Assembly: GCA_905478335.1 (NCBI GenBank) | Contig: CAJQIC010000028.1 | Span: 1 to 32,806 of the forward strand | Origin: an uncultured Bacteroidia bacterium | GTDB lineage: Bacteria > Bacteroidota > Bacteroidia > NS11-12g > UBA9320 | Direction of reading: 5' to 3' | DNA: 32,806 bases | Shown: one piece after another, positions 7,826-16,473 of the stretch | Layout of the letters: the number at the start of each line of letters is the position of its first letter | How positions within the stretch are numbered: the first letter of the stretch is position 1 | The notes under the pieces: model-generated | Told to the model about the DNA's origin: nothing | Database searches by the model: none | The model's input: the letters and a program-made list of their open reading frames with translations, nothing else | Made by a program: the position numbers and the translations under genes

Positions 7826-10129
7826 CTAGTATCCAATGGGGTCAAAGTCCATAACCTTGACTATGTAAGAATAGCGTCGACCATTTGGTATGGTCACGGT
7901 AACATTCACTTTGGTGTCGGAAGTGATGGTTTTAAAGTTAAACTCTGGTTCCCAAACCAACGTCGACAAACGACGAGCATCTTCAAATTCTTGCAGGTAT
8001 AATGGAACAGGTTTGCCATCAATTTCCATTGTAACAGAAGAGCCTTTTAACTCTTGGTTAATAGAAAAAGACCAATATCTAAAGACCATCATTTTAGGTA
8101 AATTCCCTTCTGGCGGCCACGCAACAAACTTGTCTTTGTATACATTGGTGTCAACACTGCCACTATCGTCAGAAGCCCATATAGCACAGGCGTTTTCGGT
8201 AGATCCGTGACCCAATGCTAAACCATTAGGGTACAGCAACCAGCGACGATTGCCAACACTTTCTGTATTGTTATCGGCAAAGAAAGAAGTTACCGCAAAT
8301 ACCGTTGTAGCTCCTTTTGTTAATAGTGAATAGCGTGCAGCATGAGCTCCTTCATCCGAGTAACAACTCCATCTAGAGTCAGGTGTATGACTCAGCGACT
8401 TGTTAGACTCCATCATCAGGGCAGCTTTTTGGCACCAAGAATTCAACTCGGCGTCTAAATAAATGTCTGGTACGCCGGCTTGTCTTCTAAAGTAGTTGAT
8501 ACGATCTTCTACTTTTTGCTGAACGTCATCATCAATTGTCCCGGGGTCGCATCTCGCCTTGGAACCGGACCAGGTGTAACCTCCAACCTTCATTCCAGCA
8601 ACAACTTCTTCTCTTACGCGAGTCATGTAGTAATTGTTATAGAAGTCTTCTTTTGCTAAGTAATCTAGTTTGCTTTCCCAAACAGGATTATCGGGTTGTG
8701 CCTTAAGGTGTGTAATAATGACTTTTTTTGCGATTCTGTATTCCTTGTCTTTGATTAAAGATTCAATATAGTTTACAACAATCTTTTGAACGTCTTCATC
8801 AAGGATTAACAAATCAGCGTCCTTAATCAATAACGCATATAAAGCGCCTTGTTCGCTCGTTTCTAATTTTTTGTCTTTGTTCTTGGATATTAAAGAAGAC
8901 CGCAACCCAGACCATGCTTCAGCATCTCCATAAATGGATTCTGCATGAGTTAGTAATTGATTCGCTAGTTTCAGCGAATGACTTTTTGCCGCATAATCTA
9001 TGATTACCTGATATCTGGCTTGCATAGACTCTGGTGTAGGCTCCTTTGCCGTTGCGTTGATGTATTTGTAACCGACATAATTGGCCATGTCAGGATAGTC
9101 AAATTTGCTAAAGTATTTAACCAAGCCCCACATAACGTTTTCTGTTTTTGACGCAATAAACTGATCACTTTTTTTATACTGATTGACAAGCTTCGACGCA
9201 CTGCGATTCGCCTTTTCGCTACAAAAGTTTTTAATCATCGTATCCAACTGAGCAGAATCGTTGTTGTTAAAAGCGTTGCGCATCAAGTAGAGATATAATG
9301 CGTTTTCTTTCTTGACAAACAGCGTATCGGTTGGGAAAAATTGTAAGATGTACTTGATTTTTTCCATCATCAAAGAAGATGGCGGGAGTGTTTGTATTTG
9401 TTGTTTTGTAATTTCTTTTTGGAAGTAATCGATTCTGGGATTTCCGCCAAATATTTTACGGGCAGATTCCAAATACACATTAGCTGAATCGAATTGCCGT
9501 TTGCGCCAATACTTATCGGCGTAGTAAACAAAGCTTTCAGAAACAACTTCTGGAACTTCAAATTCCTTCATGTTTTGTTCGCGCGACCAAACAACAACTT
9601 TGTTGTATTCTTCTTCGCCCAAAATGGTGTCTTCTTGCATCAACCAACATTTGCCAATCCAATAAACGGCTGTCATATCACCATTTAGTTCAAAACTGGT
9701 TTTATACGATTTTATCGCTCCAGTATATTTATTGATACCATAGTCTCCAGCTCCTTCTTCATTACTAAGCATGACGAAACTATCAACAAGTGGCAAATAT
9801 TCAGGGAAGTATTCTCCGTCCGCTTTATACTTTCCTTTTTTCAAAGCTTTTATTCCAATCTTTAACGCATCTGGGAATTTCGTGCTTAAAAATGGGTCAC
9901 GTATAATATTAAAATACACCTGAGCCTTTAAGAAGTATACTTCCGGATTTTTCTTGTACAGTGGATCCTCTTCAGCATCTTCGGCTAATTTTAAAGCCCT
10001 TTTTAGATTGTTATCTTCAATTGCTTGTGCAATTCGATCGGTTTGACCGTAAGAGTATAAGCTCCCACTAATAATTAAGAGCAGAAATAAACTCAGTTGC
10101 TGGATATTCTTCATCGCTTTTTCTAACAT
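7826..10129 (-). CDS. Exported TPR-like protein with C-terminal CAP/SCP domain
   Basis: A 767-residue protein with an N-terminal signal peptide (MKNIQQLSLFLLLIISGSLY, cleavage probably after SYG). A second ATG at 10114 removes five residues and gives a tidier signal. About 450 residues of helical-repeat sequence follow, starting LKRALKLAEDAEEDP and looking like degenerate TPRs. The C-terminal part is a CAP/SCP (cysteine-rich secretory, PR-1) domain: INYFRRQAGVPDIYLDAELN, CQKAALMMESNKSLSHTPDS, SDEGAHAAR and ESVGNRRWLLYPNGLALGHG. CAP proteins act outside the cytoplasm, but bacterial members mostly lack a known reaction. The gene lies between a small ABM-like gene (53 bases upstream) and the T9SS cargo gene (89 bases downstream), all leftward, suggesting one unit. 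No C-terminal T9SS signal is seen, so a periplasmic location is plausible. Confidence 0.85.
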   Translation of the reverse strand: MLEKAMKNIQQLSLFLLLIISGSLYSYGQTDRIAQAIEDNNLKRALKLAEDAEEDPLYKKNPEVYFLKAQVYFNIIRDPFLSTKFPDALKIGIKALKKGKYKADGEYFPEYLPLVDSFVMLSNEEGAGDYGINKYTGAIKSYKTSFELNGDMTAVYWIGKCWLMQEDTILGEEEYNKVVVWSREQNMKEFEVPEVVSESFVYYADKYWRKRQFDSANVYLESARKIFGGNPRIDYFQKEITKQQIQTLPPSSLMMEKIKYILQFFPTDTLFVKKENALYLYLMRNAFNNNDSAQLDTMIKNFCSEKANRSASKLVNQYKKSDQFIASKTENVMWGLVKYFSKFDYPDMANYVGYKYINATAKEPTPESMQARYQVIIDYAAKSHSLKLANQLLTHAESIYGDAEAWSGLRSSLISKNKDKKLETSEQGALYALLIKDADLLILDEDVQKIVVNYIESLIKDKEYRIAKKVIITHLKAQPDNPVWESKLDYLAKEDFYNNYYMTRVREEVVAGMKVGGYTWSGSKARCDPGTIDDDVQQKVEDRINYFRRQAGVPDIYLDAELNSWCQKAALMMESNKSLSHTPDSRWSCYSDEGAHAARYSLLTKGATTVFAVTSFFADNNTESVGNRRWLLYPNGLALGHGSTENACAIWASDDSGSVDTNVYKDKFVAWPPEGNLPKMMVFRYWSFSINQELKGSSVTMEIDGKPVPLYLQEFEDARRLSTLVWEPEFNFKTITSDTKVNVTVTIPNGRRYSYIVKVMDFDPIGY

Positions 10130-10182
10130 GTCACTTCAACAAACAATAATAGGTTGATTAAATATATAACTCAAATTTTGGC

Positions 10183-10476
10183 CTAAACAATTTTGGTTGT
10201 CCAAGCCTCAGGTTTTCCTGCAAATTTTGCCTTTGTTAACTTCCAAGTTTCAGCAAACAAGGGAGAAGACCTGTACTTATCTAAACTTATTTCATCATCC
10301 CAAATGCTACGTGTAAAGTACACGTGTTCTGTTTCAGATGATGTAACATCTTTTAATAATTCAACACTCTGGCAGCCTGAGCTACCAGCAATTAGGGATT
10401 TTCTGGAATTGAAAAGCGCTTCGAAGTTCGGCGCTTCTTCAGGTTTAAATACCATTTTCACAAGTCTAACAATCAT
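10183..10476 (-). CDS. Small ABM-like (antibiotic biosynthesis monooxygenase fold) protein
   Basis: A 97-residue cytoplasmic protein with the dimeric alpha/beta-barrel pattern of the ABM family. It has an opening strand MIVRLVKMVFKPEE, a helix FEALFNSRKSLIAGSSGCQS, a strand VELLKDVTSSETEHVYFTRS, the IWDDEISLDKYRSSPLFAE segment, and a closing KFAGKPEAWTTKIV. Family members include heme-degrading and quinone-forming oxygenases, but many are uncharacterised and no catalytic residue can be assigned here. The start codon overlaps the stop of the upstream SAM hydroxide adenosyltransferase (ATGA, 10473-10476), so the two are translationally coupled. Confidence 0.75.
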   Translation of the reverse strand: MIVRLVKMVFKPEEAPNFEALFNSRKSLIAGSSGCQSVELLKDVTSSETEHVYFTRSIWDDEISLDKYRSSPLFAETWKLTKAKFAGKPEAWTTKIV

Positions 10477-11240
10477 CTCTTTTCAATCATTAAACTGTGG
10501 TTGCGCTTTAAACCATACATACGTTTTGCACTGCCACGGTAAACGGATATAGTTAAATATCCTGCTTTGTTAAAATAACAATAGGTGCCACCGCCTTCAA
10601 GCAGTTTTAAGTCATTTGATATTTTGGAGATACGTTCATGTCTACTTAAAACAATGTCAAAGCTTTCGTTTTGTGTGAATGCTTCAAACAGTTCTTTCGA
10701 AATGTTTGTGTAACACGTTTCTCGAGAATCAAAGTATACCACATGACCCTGAAGCAATTTCTCATTAGTAACGGGATTCAACCGTGTTTTAATATTTGCT
10801 TTGTCGTGCGAGAGAAGTGGTTCGTCGGATATCTCGTTGTTGATTAAAGACAATGCGGCTTGACCAAACTGCTCAATAACGGCATCGTAATGTTGGCCGT
10901 GGTATTGACCAATGTGCTGTACTTCAGATAAATCTTCACCCAAAAGTAGAGACGCAATACCACTGTTATAGGTCAATATGTGTTGACCTTTATACATGAA
11001 ATGCAGGATTTCGTCATGTGTATGACGCGAATCAAAATCGATTGCGATGATGTGAATTGATCCTTGTTCAAACTGATCTTGTAAAAGGTTAAAAACATAC
11101 GCCGCTTCGTTAATATCATTTTGATGAATATCGTGAGCGATATCGATGATAGTTTGTTGCGGACAATGCTGACTAAACCAAGCCTTGCAACGTGCAATTT
11201 GTATGGAATGAGACCCGAAATCAGTTAAAAGTGTAATCAA
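10473..11240 (-). CDS. SAM hydroxide adenosyltransferase (DUF62 family)
   Basis: Members of this family hydrolyse S-adenosylmethionine to adenosine and methionine, and are relatives of fluorinase and chlorinase. The N-terminal domain shows ITLLTDFGSHSIQIARCKAW, IIDIAHDIHQNDINEAAYVF and IHIIAIDFDS. The C-terminal domain has HVVYFDSRETCYTNISKELF. The family normally begins right at the (M)xTLTTDFG strand, so I place the start at TTG 11240 (MITLLTDFG, 255 residues). An ATG at 11324 would add 28 residues, but it lies upstream of the predicted promoter box (11284-11277), directly abuts the phoH start, and the extra residues do not look like family sequence. The usual PGVG motif is replaced by DSRH. 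A four-base overlap links it to the ABM-like gene downstream. The biological purpose of SAM hydrolysis here is unknown. Confidence 0.82.
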   Translation of the reverse strand: MITLLTDFGSHSIQIARCKAWFSQHCPQQTIIDIAHDIHQNDINEAAYVFNLLQDQFEQGSIHIIAIDFDSRHTHDEILHFMYKGQHILTYNSGIASLLLGEDLSEVQHIGQYHGQHYDAVIEQFGQAALSLINNEISDEPLLSHDKANIKTRLNPVTNEKLLQGHVVYFDSRETCYTNISKELFEAFTQNESFDIVLSRHERISKISNDLKLLEGGGTYCYFNKAGYLTISVYRGSAKRMYGLKRNHSLMIEKR

Positions 11241-11258
11241 GCTATTTTTTATTTGGAT

Positions 11259-11284
11259 TCGGCTTAAATTTGAAAACGAAATTA
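11259..11284. promoter_or_regulatory. Overlapping divergent promoter for the SAM adenosyltransferase and phoH genes
   Basis: TAAATTTG at 11265-11272 on the + strand is a perfect -7 match placed 53 bases before the phoH TTG. TAATTTCG on the - strand at 11284-11277 lies 37 bases before the TTG of the adenosyltransferase. It is the same design as the element at 713-740 but reversed, with a four-base gap and the shared 14-mer CAAATTTAAGCCGA on the - strand (11272-11259). Confidence 0.5.
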
Positions 11285-11324
11285 ACGTTTCGCAATAAAT
11301 AAAAACGATTAAAGATAAATTCAT

Positions 11325-12281
11325 TTGACAGAAAAATCTATCCGAGTTGAAGCGATAAACCCATCTGTTTTTTTTGGAACTGAAAACAAGAATTTAAAAT
11401 TCTTGCAGAAACGATTTCCAAAGTTGAAGTTAACCTCAAGAGGTGATGAAATAAAGGCAAGCGGTCCTGATGAACAAATTCAGGTGTTTGAACTCAAACT
11501 AGCCGAGCTTATTAAGCAACTTCTTAACAATCCTGGCATTACAGACGGTGACGTTGAGAATATCCTAGAAGGGGAATCTGCTCCTGATATACAGGAAGAA
11601 AAGGACCTATCTAAAGGTGTATTGGTCTATGGTAATCGCGGTAAAATAATCAAACCACGTACGCTCAATCAACAGGGTCTTGTAGCGGCTGTAGAAAAGC
11701 ACGATGTTGTTTTTGCTGTTGGTCCTGCTGGAACTGGTAAAACCTATACCGCCGTTGCACTTGCAGTGCGCGCACTAAAAAGAAAAGAAGTTAAGAAGAT
11801 AATTCTCGCTAGGCCTGCTGTAGAGGCTGGTGAAAGTTTGGGGTTTCTGCCGGGAGATTTAAAGGAAAAGATTGACCCATATCTTAGACCACTTTACGAT
11901 TCTTTGTTGGATATGATGCCGCCAGACAAATATTTAAAATATATAGATAACGGTACTGTTGAGGTGATACCTCTAGCCTTTATGCGTGGACGTACTTTGG
12001 ATAATTGTTTTGTGATTTTGGATGAGGCGCAAAATGCGACTGAAACACAATTAAAAATGTTCTTGACACGGATGGGGCCAAATGCAAAAATGGTAGTAAC
12101 CGGCGACATGAGTCAAGTTGATTTGCCACGTAATCAACAATCGGGTTTGCAAGGAGCTATCCAGATGCTAAAAAATATTAGAGGAATTGCCGTGGTTGAA
12201 TTGAGTATACTTGATGTTGTTCGTCACAAAATTGTGAAAGAAATAATAAAGGCTTATGACGGAAAACGAAGCCAACGGTAA
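11325..12281 (+). CDS. phoH: PhoH-like ATPase
   Basis: A 318-residue cytoplasmic P-loop ATPase of the PhoH/PhoL family, thought to act in RNA metabolism or ribosome-associated processes. The small N-terminal domain opens EAINPSVFFGTENKNLKFLQ and has an RNA-binding-like FPKLKLTSRGDEIKASG. Walker A is GPAGTGKT (133-140), Walker B sits in FVILDEAQNATE, and the motifs ARPAVEAGESLGFLPGD and VVTGDMSQVDLP are typical. Length is normal for the family. The start is TTG: an in-frame TAA lies at 11316-11318, and the only other codon before the conserved sequence is ATT, so the family-typical M-TEK start must be read from TTG. It diverges from the SAM adenosyltransferase gene. A weak 7-bp hairpin (12298-12316) follows the stop without a strong T-tract. 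Confidence 0.93.
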   Translation: MTEKSIRVEAINPSVFFGTENKNLKFLQKRFPKLKLTSRGDEIKASGPDEQIQVFELKLAELIKQLLNNPGITDGDVENILEGESAPDIQEEKDLSKGVLVYGNRGKIIKPRTLNQQGLVAAVEKHDVVFAVGPAGTGKTYTAVALAVRALKRKEVKKIILARPAVEAGESLGFLPGDLKEKIDPYLRPLYDSLLDMMPPDKYLKYIDNGTVEVIPLAFMRGRTLDNCFVILDEAQNATETQLKMFLTRMGPNAKMVVTGDMSQVDLPRNQQSGLQGAIQMLKNIRGIAVVELSILDVVRHKIVKEIIKAYDGKRSQR

Positions 12282-12361
12282 TACGGATTACGCAACTATT
12301 TAGATGGCTTCTAAATTGTTAAATGTGGGTATTTTCAATCTTAAAGCCTTTTAAAGACGAC

Positions 12362-12369
12362 TATATTTG
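12362..12369 (+). promoter_or_regulatory. Putative -7 element of the act operon promoter
   Basis: TATATTTG is a perfect TAnnTTTG match in the 198-base gap between phoH and actA, 118 bases upstream of the actA ATG. This implies a leader of about 100 bases. I see no obvious small ORF or riboswitch-like fold in the leader. The -33 element is not clear. Confidence 0.5.
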
Positions 12370-12479
12370 CCGCGTTTGCAAGCCCGTAATATTTCGGTCA
12401 ATTTTTGTTGTAACGGACTGAAAATGAAAAGATTGCAAACTGCAACATAGAAATAGAATTTTAATAAAAAACAGATTTA

Positions 12480-13334
12480 ATGTCAGGAAGTTTCTATAGT
12501 AATTCAACATTCGTAGCAATTGTCATTTTGGCGATTGTGTTATTGTTGATTGCTGCTTTAATGGTTTACGTACTTCGACACATCACCTCGATACTAAAAG
12601 ACAAGTCGGGTGCTGAAGTTGAACCGGGTTTTTTCGAGAGAAACATCAAGCCAAAAATGGATTCTTGGAATCCAACAATTGTTACCTTATTAGTAATTGG
12701 TTTGTTGGTTGTAGTTGGCGCTGGTTATGGTTCGGCTTATATGGCTACCGAAATTGGTGTTCAGCAAGGGTATTCGCCAGATCAACCTATTAATTTTCCG
12801 CATACAAAGCATGCCGGAGCCATGGGTATTGACTGTCAGTACTGCCACACAACTGCCGGTAAGAGTAAACACGCCAGTATTCCATCAGCGAATACGTGTA
12901 TGAATTGTCACAAGGGTGCTCAGCTTAGAGATAACTACGGAGGAAAGGTTTCTCCAGAGTTGATGAAGTTGTACGAATCAGTTGGTTTTGACCCTGAAAC
13001 CTCAACCTACGATCCAGATGCAGAAACATATCCATTAAAATGGGTACGTATTCATAACCTACCAGATTTGGCTTATTTCAATCACTCTCAACACGTAACT
13101 GTTGGGAATGTTGAATGTCAAACTTGTCACGGTCCTATAGAGGAAATGGAAAAAGTAGAGCAGTTCTCGACACTCCAAATGGGTTGGTGTGTGAATTGTC
13201 ACCGTCAGCGTGGTATTGATGTTAAGAACAACAAATACTACGAAGACGTACATAAGGAAATGAAAGCTAACAAAGAACATTACGTAACGGTTGCCCAAAA
13301 CGGTGGCTTGGAATGTTCGAAATGTCATTATTAA
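12480..13334 (+). CDS. actA: Alternative Complex III subunit ActA, pentaheme cytochrome c
   Basis: The electron-transfer cytochrome of the quinol-oxidising Alternative Complex III, anchored in the inner membrane facing the periplasm. The 284 residues hold two predicted membrane segments (about 11-33 and 66-88) and then a c3-type heme domain with exactly five CXXCH sites, at C119, C140, C213, C237 and C279. Extra histidines (FPHTKHAG, FNHSQH) could serve as distal ligands. It is first in the operon and followed at close range by actB. The sequence before the second membrane segment resembles the anchor part of longer Bacteroidota ActA proteins that, as I recall, also carry an N-terminal monoheme cytochrome domain. 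No such domain is present upstream here. Confidence 0.93.
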   Translation: MSGSFYSNSTFVAIVILAIVLLLIAALMVYVLRHITSILKDKSGAEVEPGFFERNIKPKMDSWNPTIVTLLVIGLLVVVGAGYGSAYMATEIGVQQGYSPDQPINFPHTKHAGAMGIDCQYCHTTAGKSKHASIPSANTCMNCHKGAQLRDNYGGKVSPELMKLYESVGFDPETSTYDPDAETYPLKWVRIHNLPDLAYFNHSQHVTVGNVECQTCHGPIEEMEKVEQFSTLQMGWCVNCHRQRGIDVKNNKYYEDVHKEMKANKEHYVTVAQNGGLECSKCHY

Positions 13335-13359
13335 TTTAATCTCAACGTTTTATATATCA

Positions 13360-16300
13360 ATGAGTAATTCTGAAAATAAATACTGGAGAGGAATTGAAGA
13401 GTTGGAGGCAAATCCTGCCACGTTAGAAAATATCAGCAACGAATTTTCTGATAAGCTTCCAATGGAAGAGATTCTTGGCGATACTGAAGAGTTATCGTCA
13501 AATCGAAGAGACTTTTTAAAATTCTTCGGTTTTAGCGTAAGTGCTGTAGCATTGGCTGCGTGTAATAAAACACCAGTGAAGTATGCGATGCCTTATATCA
13601 ACAAACCGGAAGAGGTAACTCCAGGTCACGCATTATACTATGCCACTACGTGTGGTGTATATAATGAAGGTTTCCCTGTTATGGCTAAAGTACGTGAAGG
13701 ACGTCCAATCAAATTGGATGGTAATCCTGAAAGTCCATTAAGTCAAGGTGCAGTCAATGCAGCAGGACAAGCAAGTATTCTTTCTCTTTATGATACCAAT
13801 CGAATTCCACATCCGATTGTCGATGGTTCTGAAGTTGAGGACTGGGCCGAGGTTGACAAAAAAGTAGATGGGATATTAAAAGGTGCATCAGGTGATGTAT
13901 ATATTGTTTCTAGAACGGTAACGAGTCCAGTTTTACAAGCTTCTATTCAGAAGTTTATGGACACGCACAATGCAAAACACGTGATATATGATCCAATCTC
14001 ATATTCAGGTATTAGAGGTGCGAATAAAGAAAGTTTTGGAGCAGATGTTATCCCTTCATATAATTTCGACAAAGCTGACGTCATTGTAAGTTTTGGTGCT
14101 GATTTCTTAGGTACTTGGATATCACCAACAAGATTTACTGCTGATTATTCAAAAAATAGAGTTCCAACTCCGGAAAATCCGGATATGAGTAAGCATTATC
14201 AAATTGAATCTTTGCTTTCGCTCACAGGAACAAATGCAGATTACCGTTATTCTATTCCTGCGAGTAAACAAGGTAAGTACTTGGTTAGCTTATACAATAT
14301 GTTGTCAGGAGCAGGTGGTGATTTAGAGTTGCCTGGTAATGCACTGAAACAAATTGCTTCAGAATTATTAGCAGCTAAAGGTAAGGCCTTGGTTGTTTCT
14401 GGTTCAAACGATAAAAGCGAACAAGTTATCGTAAATGCCATTAATGATTTATTAGGAAGTTACGGAAGCACAATTAATTTCTCTGCTTCAATGAATATTT
14501 CTCATTTCGATGAAGCTGCCTTTGATTCATTTGTAAATAACGCTGGTAAAGCTGGAGCCATTGTATTGTTAGATGCAAATCCAGTGTATTCTTACCACAA
14601 CGGTGCGAAGCTTGCAGAGGCAATGAAAAATGTTCCTGTAATCACAACGGCAATGGTTGTTGACGAGTCGTCAAACGGAGCTGTTGTTCATGCACCAAAC
14701 AATCATACGTTAGAGTCGTGGGATGTTTATCAACCGATGAATGGTCACTACGTGACTTCACAACCTGTTATATCTAAGGTATTTAATACACGATCTGCAG
14801 CTGAATCTTTAAGAACTTGGGCTGGCGAGAAAGTGGCAATGGGTGAAGATCAGGCAAGCCACCAGTGGGTTGCTGATTACCTAACAAATGACTTAGGTGC
14901 AGATGCAAACAAAGCGTTCCATGATGGATTTGTTGAAAAATCAACTGAGCGTGTTTCTTCTTCATTTGCAGGTTCCATATCTGCCGCTTCTTCAAGTATT
15001 GCGTCAAGTTATACTGAATCAGCAGGTTTTGATTTGGCGTTATACCAAAAAGTAGGTGTATTGGACGGAAGTTCAGCATTGAATCCTTGGTGTCATGAGT
15101 TGCCAGATCCAGTAACAAAAGTTACCTATGATAATTATGTGTCCATCTCAAGACATGATGCAGAAACAAATGGTTGGGAGCAAGGAGACATCGTTAAAGT
15201 ATCAGGAAATGGTGCTGAAATAGATGCTCTACCGTTGTTGATTCAACCAGGACAAGCCAGAGGAGTTGTTGGTATCGCATTGGGTTATGGACGTAGCGTT
15301 CAAACCAACGCAGATAACGATTTAGTTGACTTAGGTAAAAATGCATACACATTCGTTCAATCTTCGTCATCAGGAACGAGTTACCTTGCTCAAAATGTAA
15401 CCATTGAGAAAGTTGATTCAGGATACGAGTTTGCTCAAACGCAAACGCATCATATGATTGAAGGTCGTGACTACTTAAGAGAAGCGACAATTGACGAATA
15501 CAAAAAAGACAACGCCGTTCGTAACGAGCACAAATTTGAAACAGTATCGCTTTGGAGTGACTATGATTACTCTAAAGGACATCACTGGGCGATGGCTATC
15601 GATATGAATGCGTGTACAGGATGTGGTTCATGTGTGGTAAGTTGCCATATAGAAAACAACGTGCCTGTTGTAGGACGAAAAGAAGTGCGCAGACGACGTG
15701 ACATGCACTGGTTGAGAATTGATAGATACTATTCATTCCAAACAGATGCAGATGAAACAGCATCTGTACGCGTTGGTCCTTCAAATGTTGATCAAGAATT
15801 CAAAAAAGGGGAGTGGTCAACCATGGAAAATGAGTTGGCTGGTTTAGATAAGAACTCGGCATCTGGTGATGAAGACTATGGTCACTATGACAATGTAAAG
15901 GTTGTACACCAACCTGTGATGTGTCAGCATTGTGATCATGCACCTTGTGAAACTGTATGTCCTGTACTTGCGACTACACACAGTAGCGAAGGATTAAATC
16001 AAATGACGTATAACAGATGTATTGGTACCAAGTATTGTGGTAACAACTGTCCATACAAAGTGCGTCGTTTTAACTGGTTTAGATATAACAAGAACTCTAA
16101 GTTCGATTACCACTTCAACAACGAGTTGGGCAGAATGGTGTTAAATCCAGATGTTACTGTTCGTTCAAGAGGGGTAATGGAAAAATGTAGCTTCTGTGTT
16201 CAGAACATTCAAATGGCTAAGTTAAATGCAAAAATTGAAAACAGAAAGTTAGAAGATGGTGATGCACAAACTGCTTGTGCAAAAGCTTGTCCATCAAATG

Positions 16301-16458
16301 CAATTGTTTTTGGAGACAGAAATGATCCAAATAGCAGAATTGCTAAGATGTACAAAAATGACCGTTCATATAAGATGTTGGAAGAAGTAGGTACAGATCC
16401 TTCTGTATTATACTTAACCAAGATTAGAAATAGAAAAGAAGAAGTTCAACATTCATAA
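13360..16458 (+). CDS. actB: Alternative Complex III subunit ActB, Fe-S/molybdopterin-oxidoreductase-like
   Basis: The large peripheral subunit that carries the iron-sulfur clusters of Alternative Complex III. With the start at ATG 13360 (MSNSENKYWRG) it has 1032 residues. The frame is open back to 13291, but that stretch overlaps actA and is not family-like. Near the N-terminus RRDFLKFFGFSVSAVALAAC is a Tat-like signal ending in a possible lipobox. The middle is a molybdopterin-oxidoreductase-like region in which I see no cofactor-binding cysteine motif. The C-terminal part is ferredoxin-like: NACTGCGSCVVSCH, CQHCDHAPCETVCP, CIGTKYCGNNCPY and CSFCVQ with CAKACP. An unusually Ser-rich stretch (SSSFAGSISAASSSIASSY) lies just before the family-conserved NPWCHELPDPVTKVTYDNYV. 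It is translated between actA and actC with short gaps. Confidence 0.94.
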   Translation: MSNSENKYWRGIEELEANPATLENISNEFSDKLPMEEILGDTEELSSNRRDFLKFFGFSVSAVALAACNKTPVKYAMPYINKPEEVTPGHALYYATTCGVYNEGFPVMAKVREGRPIKLDGNPESPLSQGAVNAAGQASILSLYDTNRIPHPIVDGSEVEDWAEVDKKVDGILKGASGDVYIVSRTVTSPVLQASIQKFMDTHNAKHVIYDPISYSGIRGANKESFGADVIPSYNFDKADVIVSFGADFLGTWISPTRFTADYSKNRVPTPENPDMSKHYQIESLLSLTGTNADYRYSIPASKQGKYLVSLYNMLSGAGGDLELPGNALKQIASELLAAKGKALVVSGSNDKSEQVIVNAINDLLGSYGSTINFSASMNISHFDEAAFDSFVNNAGKAGAIVLLDANPVYSYHNGAKLAEAMKNVPVITTAMVVDESSNGAVVHAPNNHTLESWDVYQPMNGHYVTSQPVISKVFNTRSAAESLRTWAGEKVAMGEDQASHQWVADYLTNDLGADANKAFHDGFVEKSTERVSSSFAGSISAASSSIASSYTESAGFDLALYQKVGVLDGSSALNPWCHELPDPVTKVTYDNYVSISRHDAETNGWEQGDIVKVSGNGAEIDALPLLIQPGQARGVVGIALGYGRSVQTNADNDLVDLGKNAYTFVQSSSSGTSYLAQNVTIEKVDSGYEFAQTQTHHMIEGRDYLREATIDEYKKDNAVRNEHKFETVSLWSDYDYSKGHHWAMAIDMNACTGCGSCVVSCHIENNVPVVGRKEVRRRRDMHWLRIDRYYSFQTDADETASVRVGPSNVDQEFKKGEWSTMENELAGLDKNSASGDEDYGHYDNVKVVHQPVMCQHCDHAPCETVCPVLATTHSSEGLNQMTYNRCIGTKYCGNNCPYKVRRFNWFRYNKNSKFDYHFNNELGRMVLNPDVTVRSRGVMEKCSFCVQNIQMAKLNAKIENRKLEDGDAQTACAKACPSNAIVFGDRNDPNSRIAKMYKNDRSYKMLEEVGTDPSVLYLTKIRNRKEEVQHS

Positions 16459-16473
16459 TAAAAGGTAGAAATA

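Noticed and set aside
12298-12316. Terminator after phoH
   Set aside because: The 7-bp AT-rich stem (ATTTAGA/TCTAAAT) is not followed by a T-tract, so it is too weak to call.
13291-13359. Upstream start for actB overlapping actA
   Set aside because: The 23 extra residues are out-of-frame actA sequence and the intergenic gap; the ATG at 13360 gives the family-like N-terminus.
15194-15490. Antisense open frame within actB
   Set aside because: It has low-complexity, Leu/His/Gln-rich composition typical of reverse-strand shadows and lies inside a strongly conserved gene.
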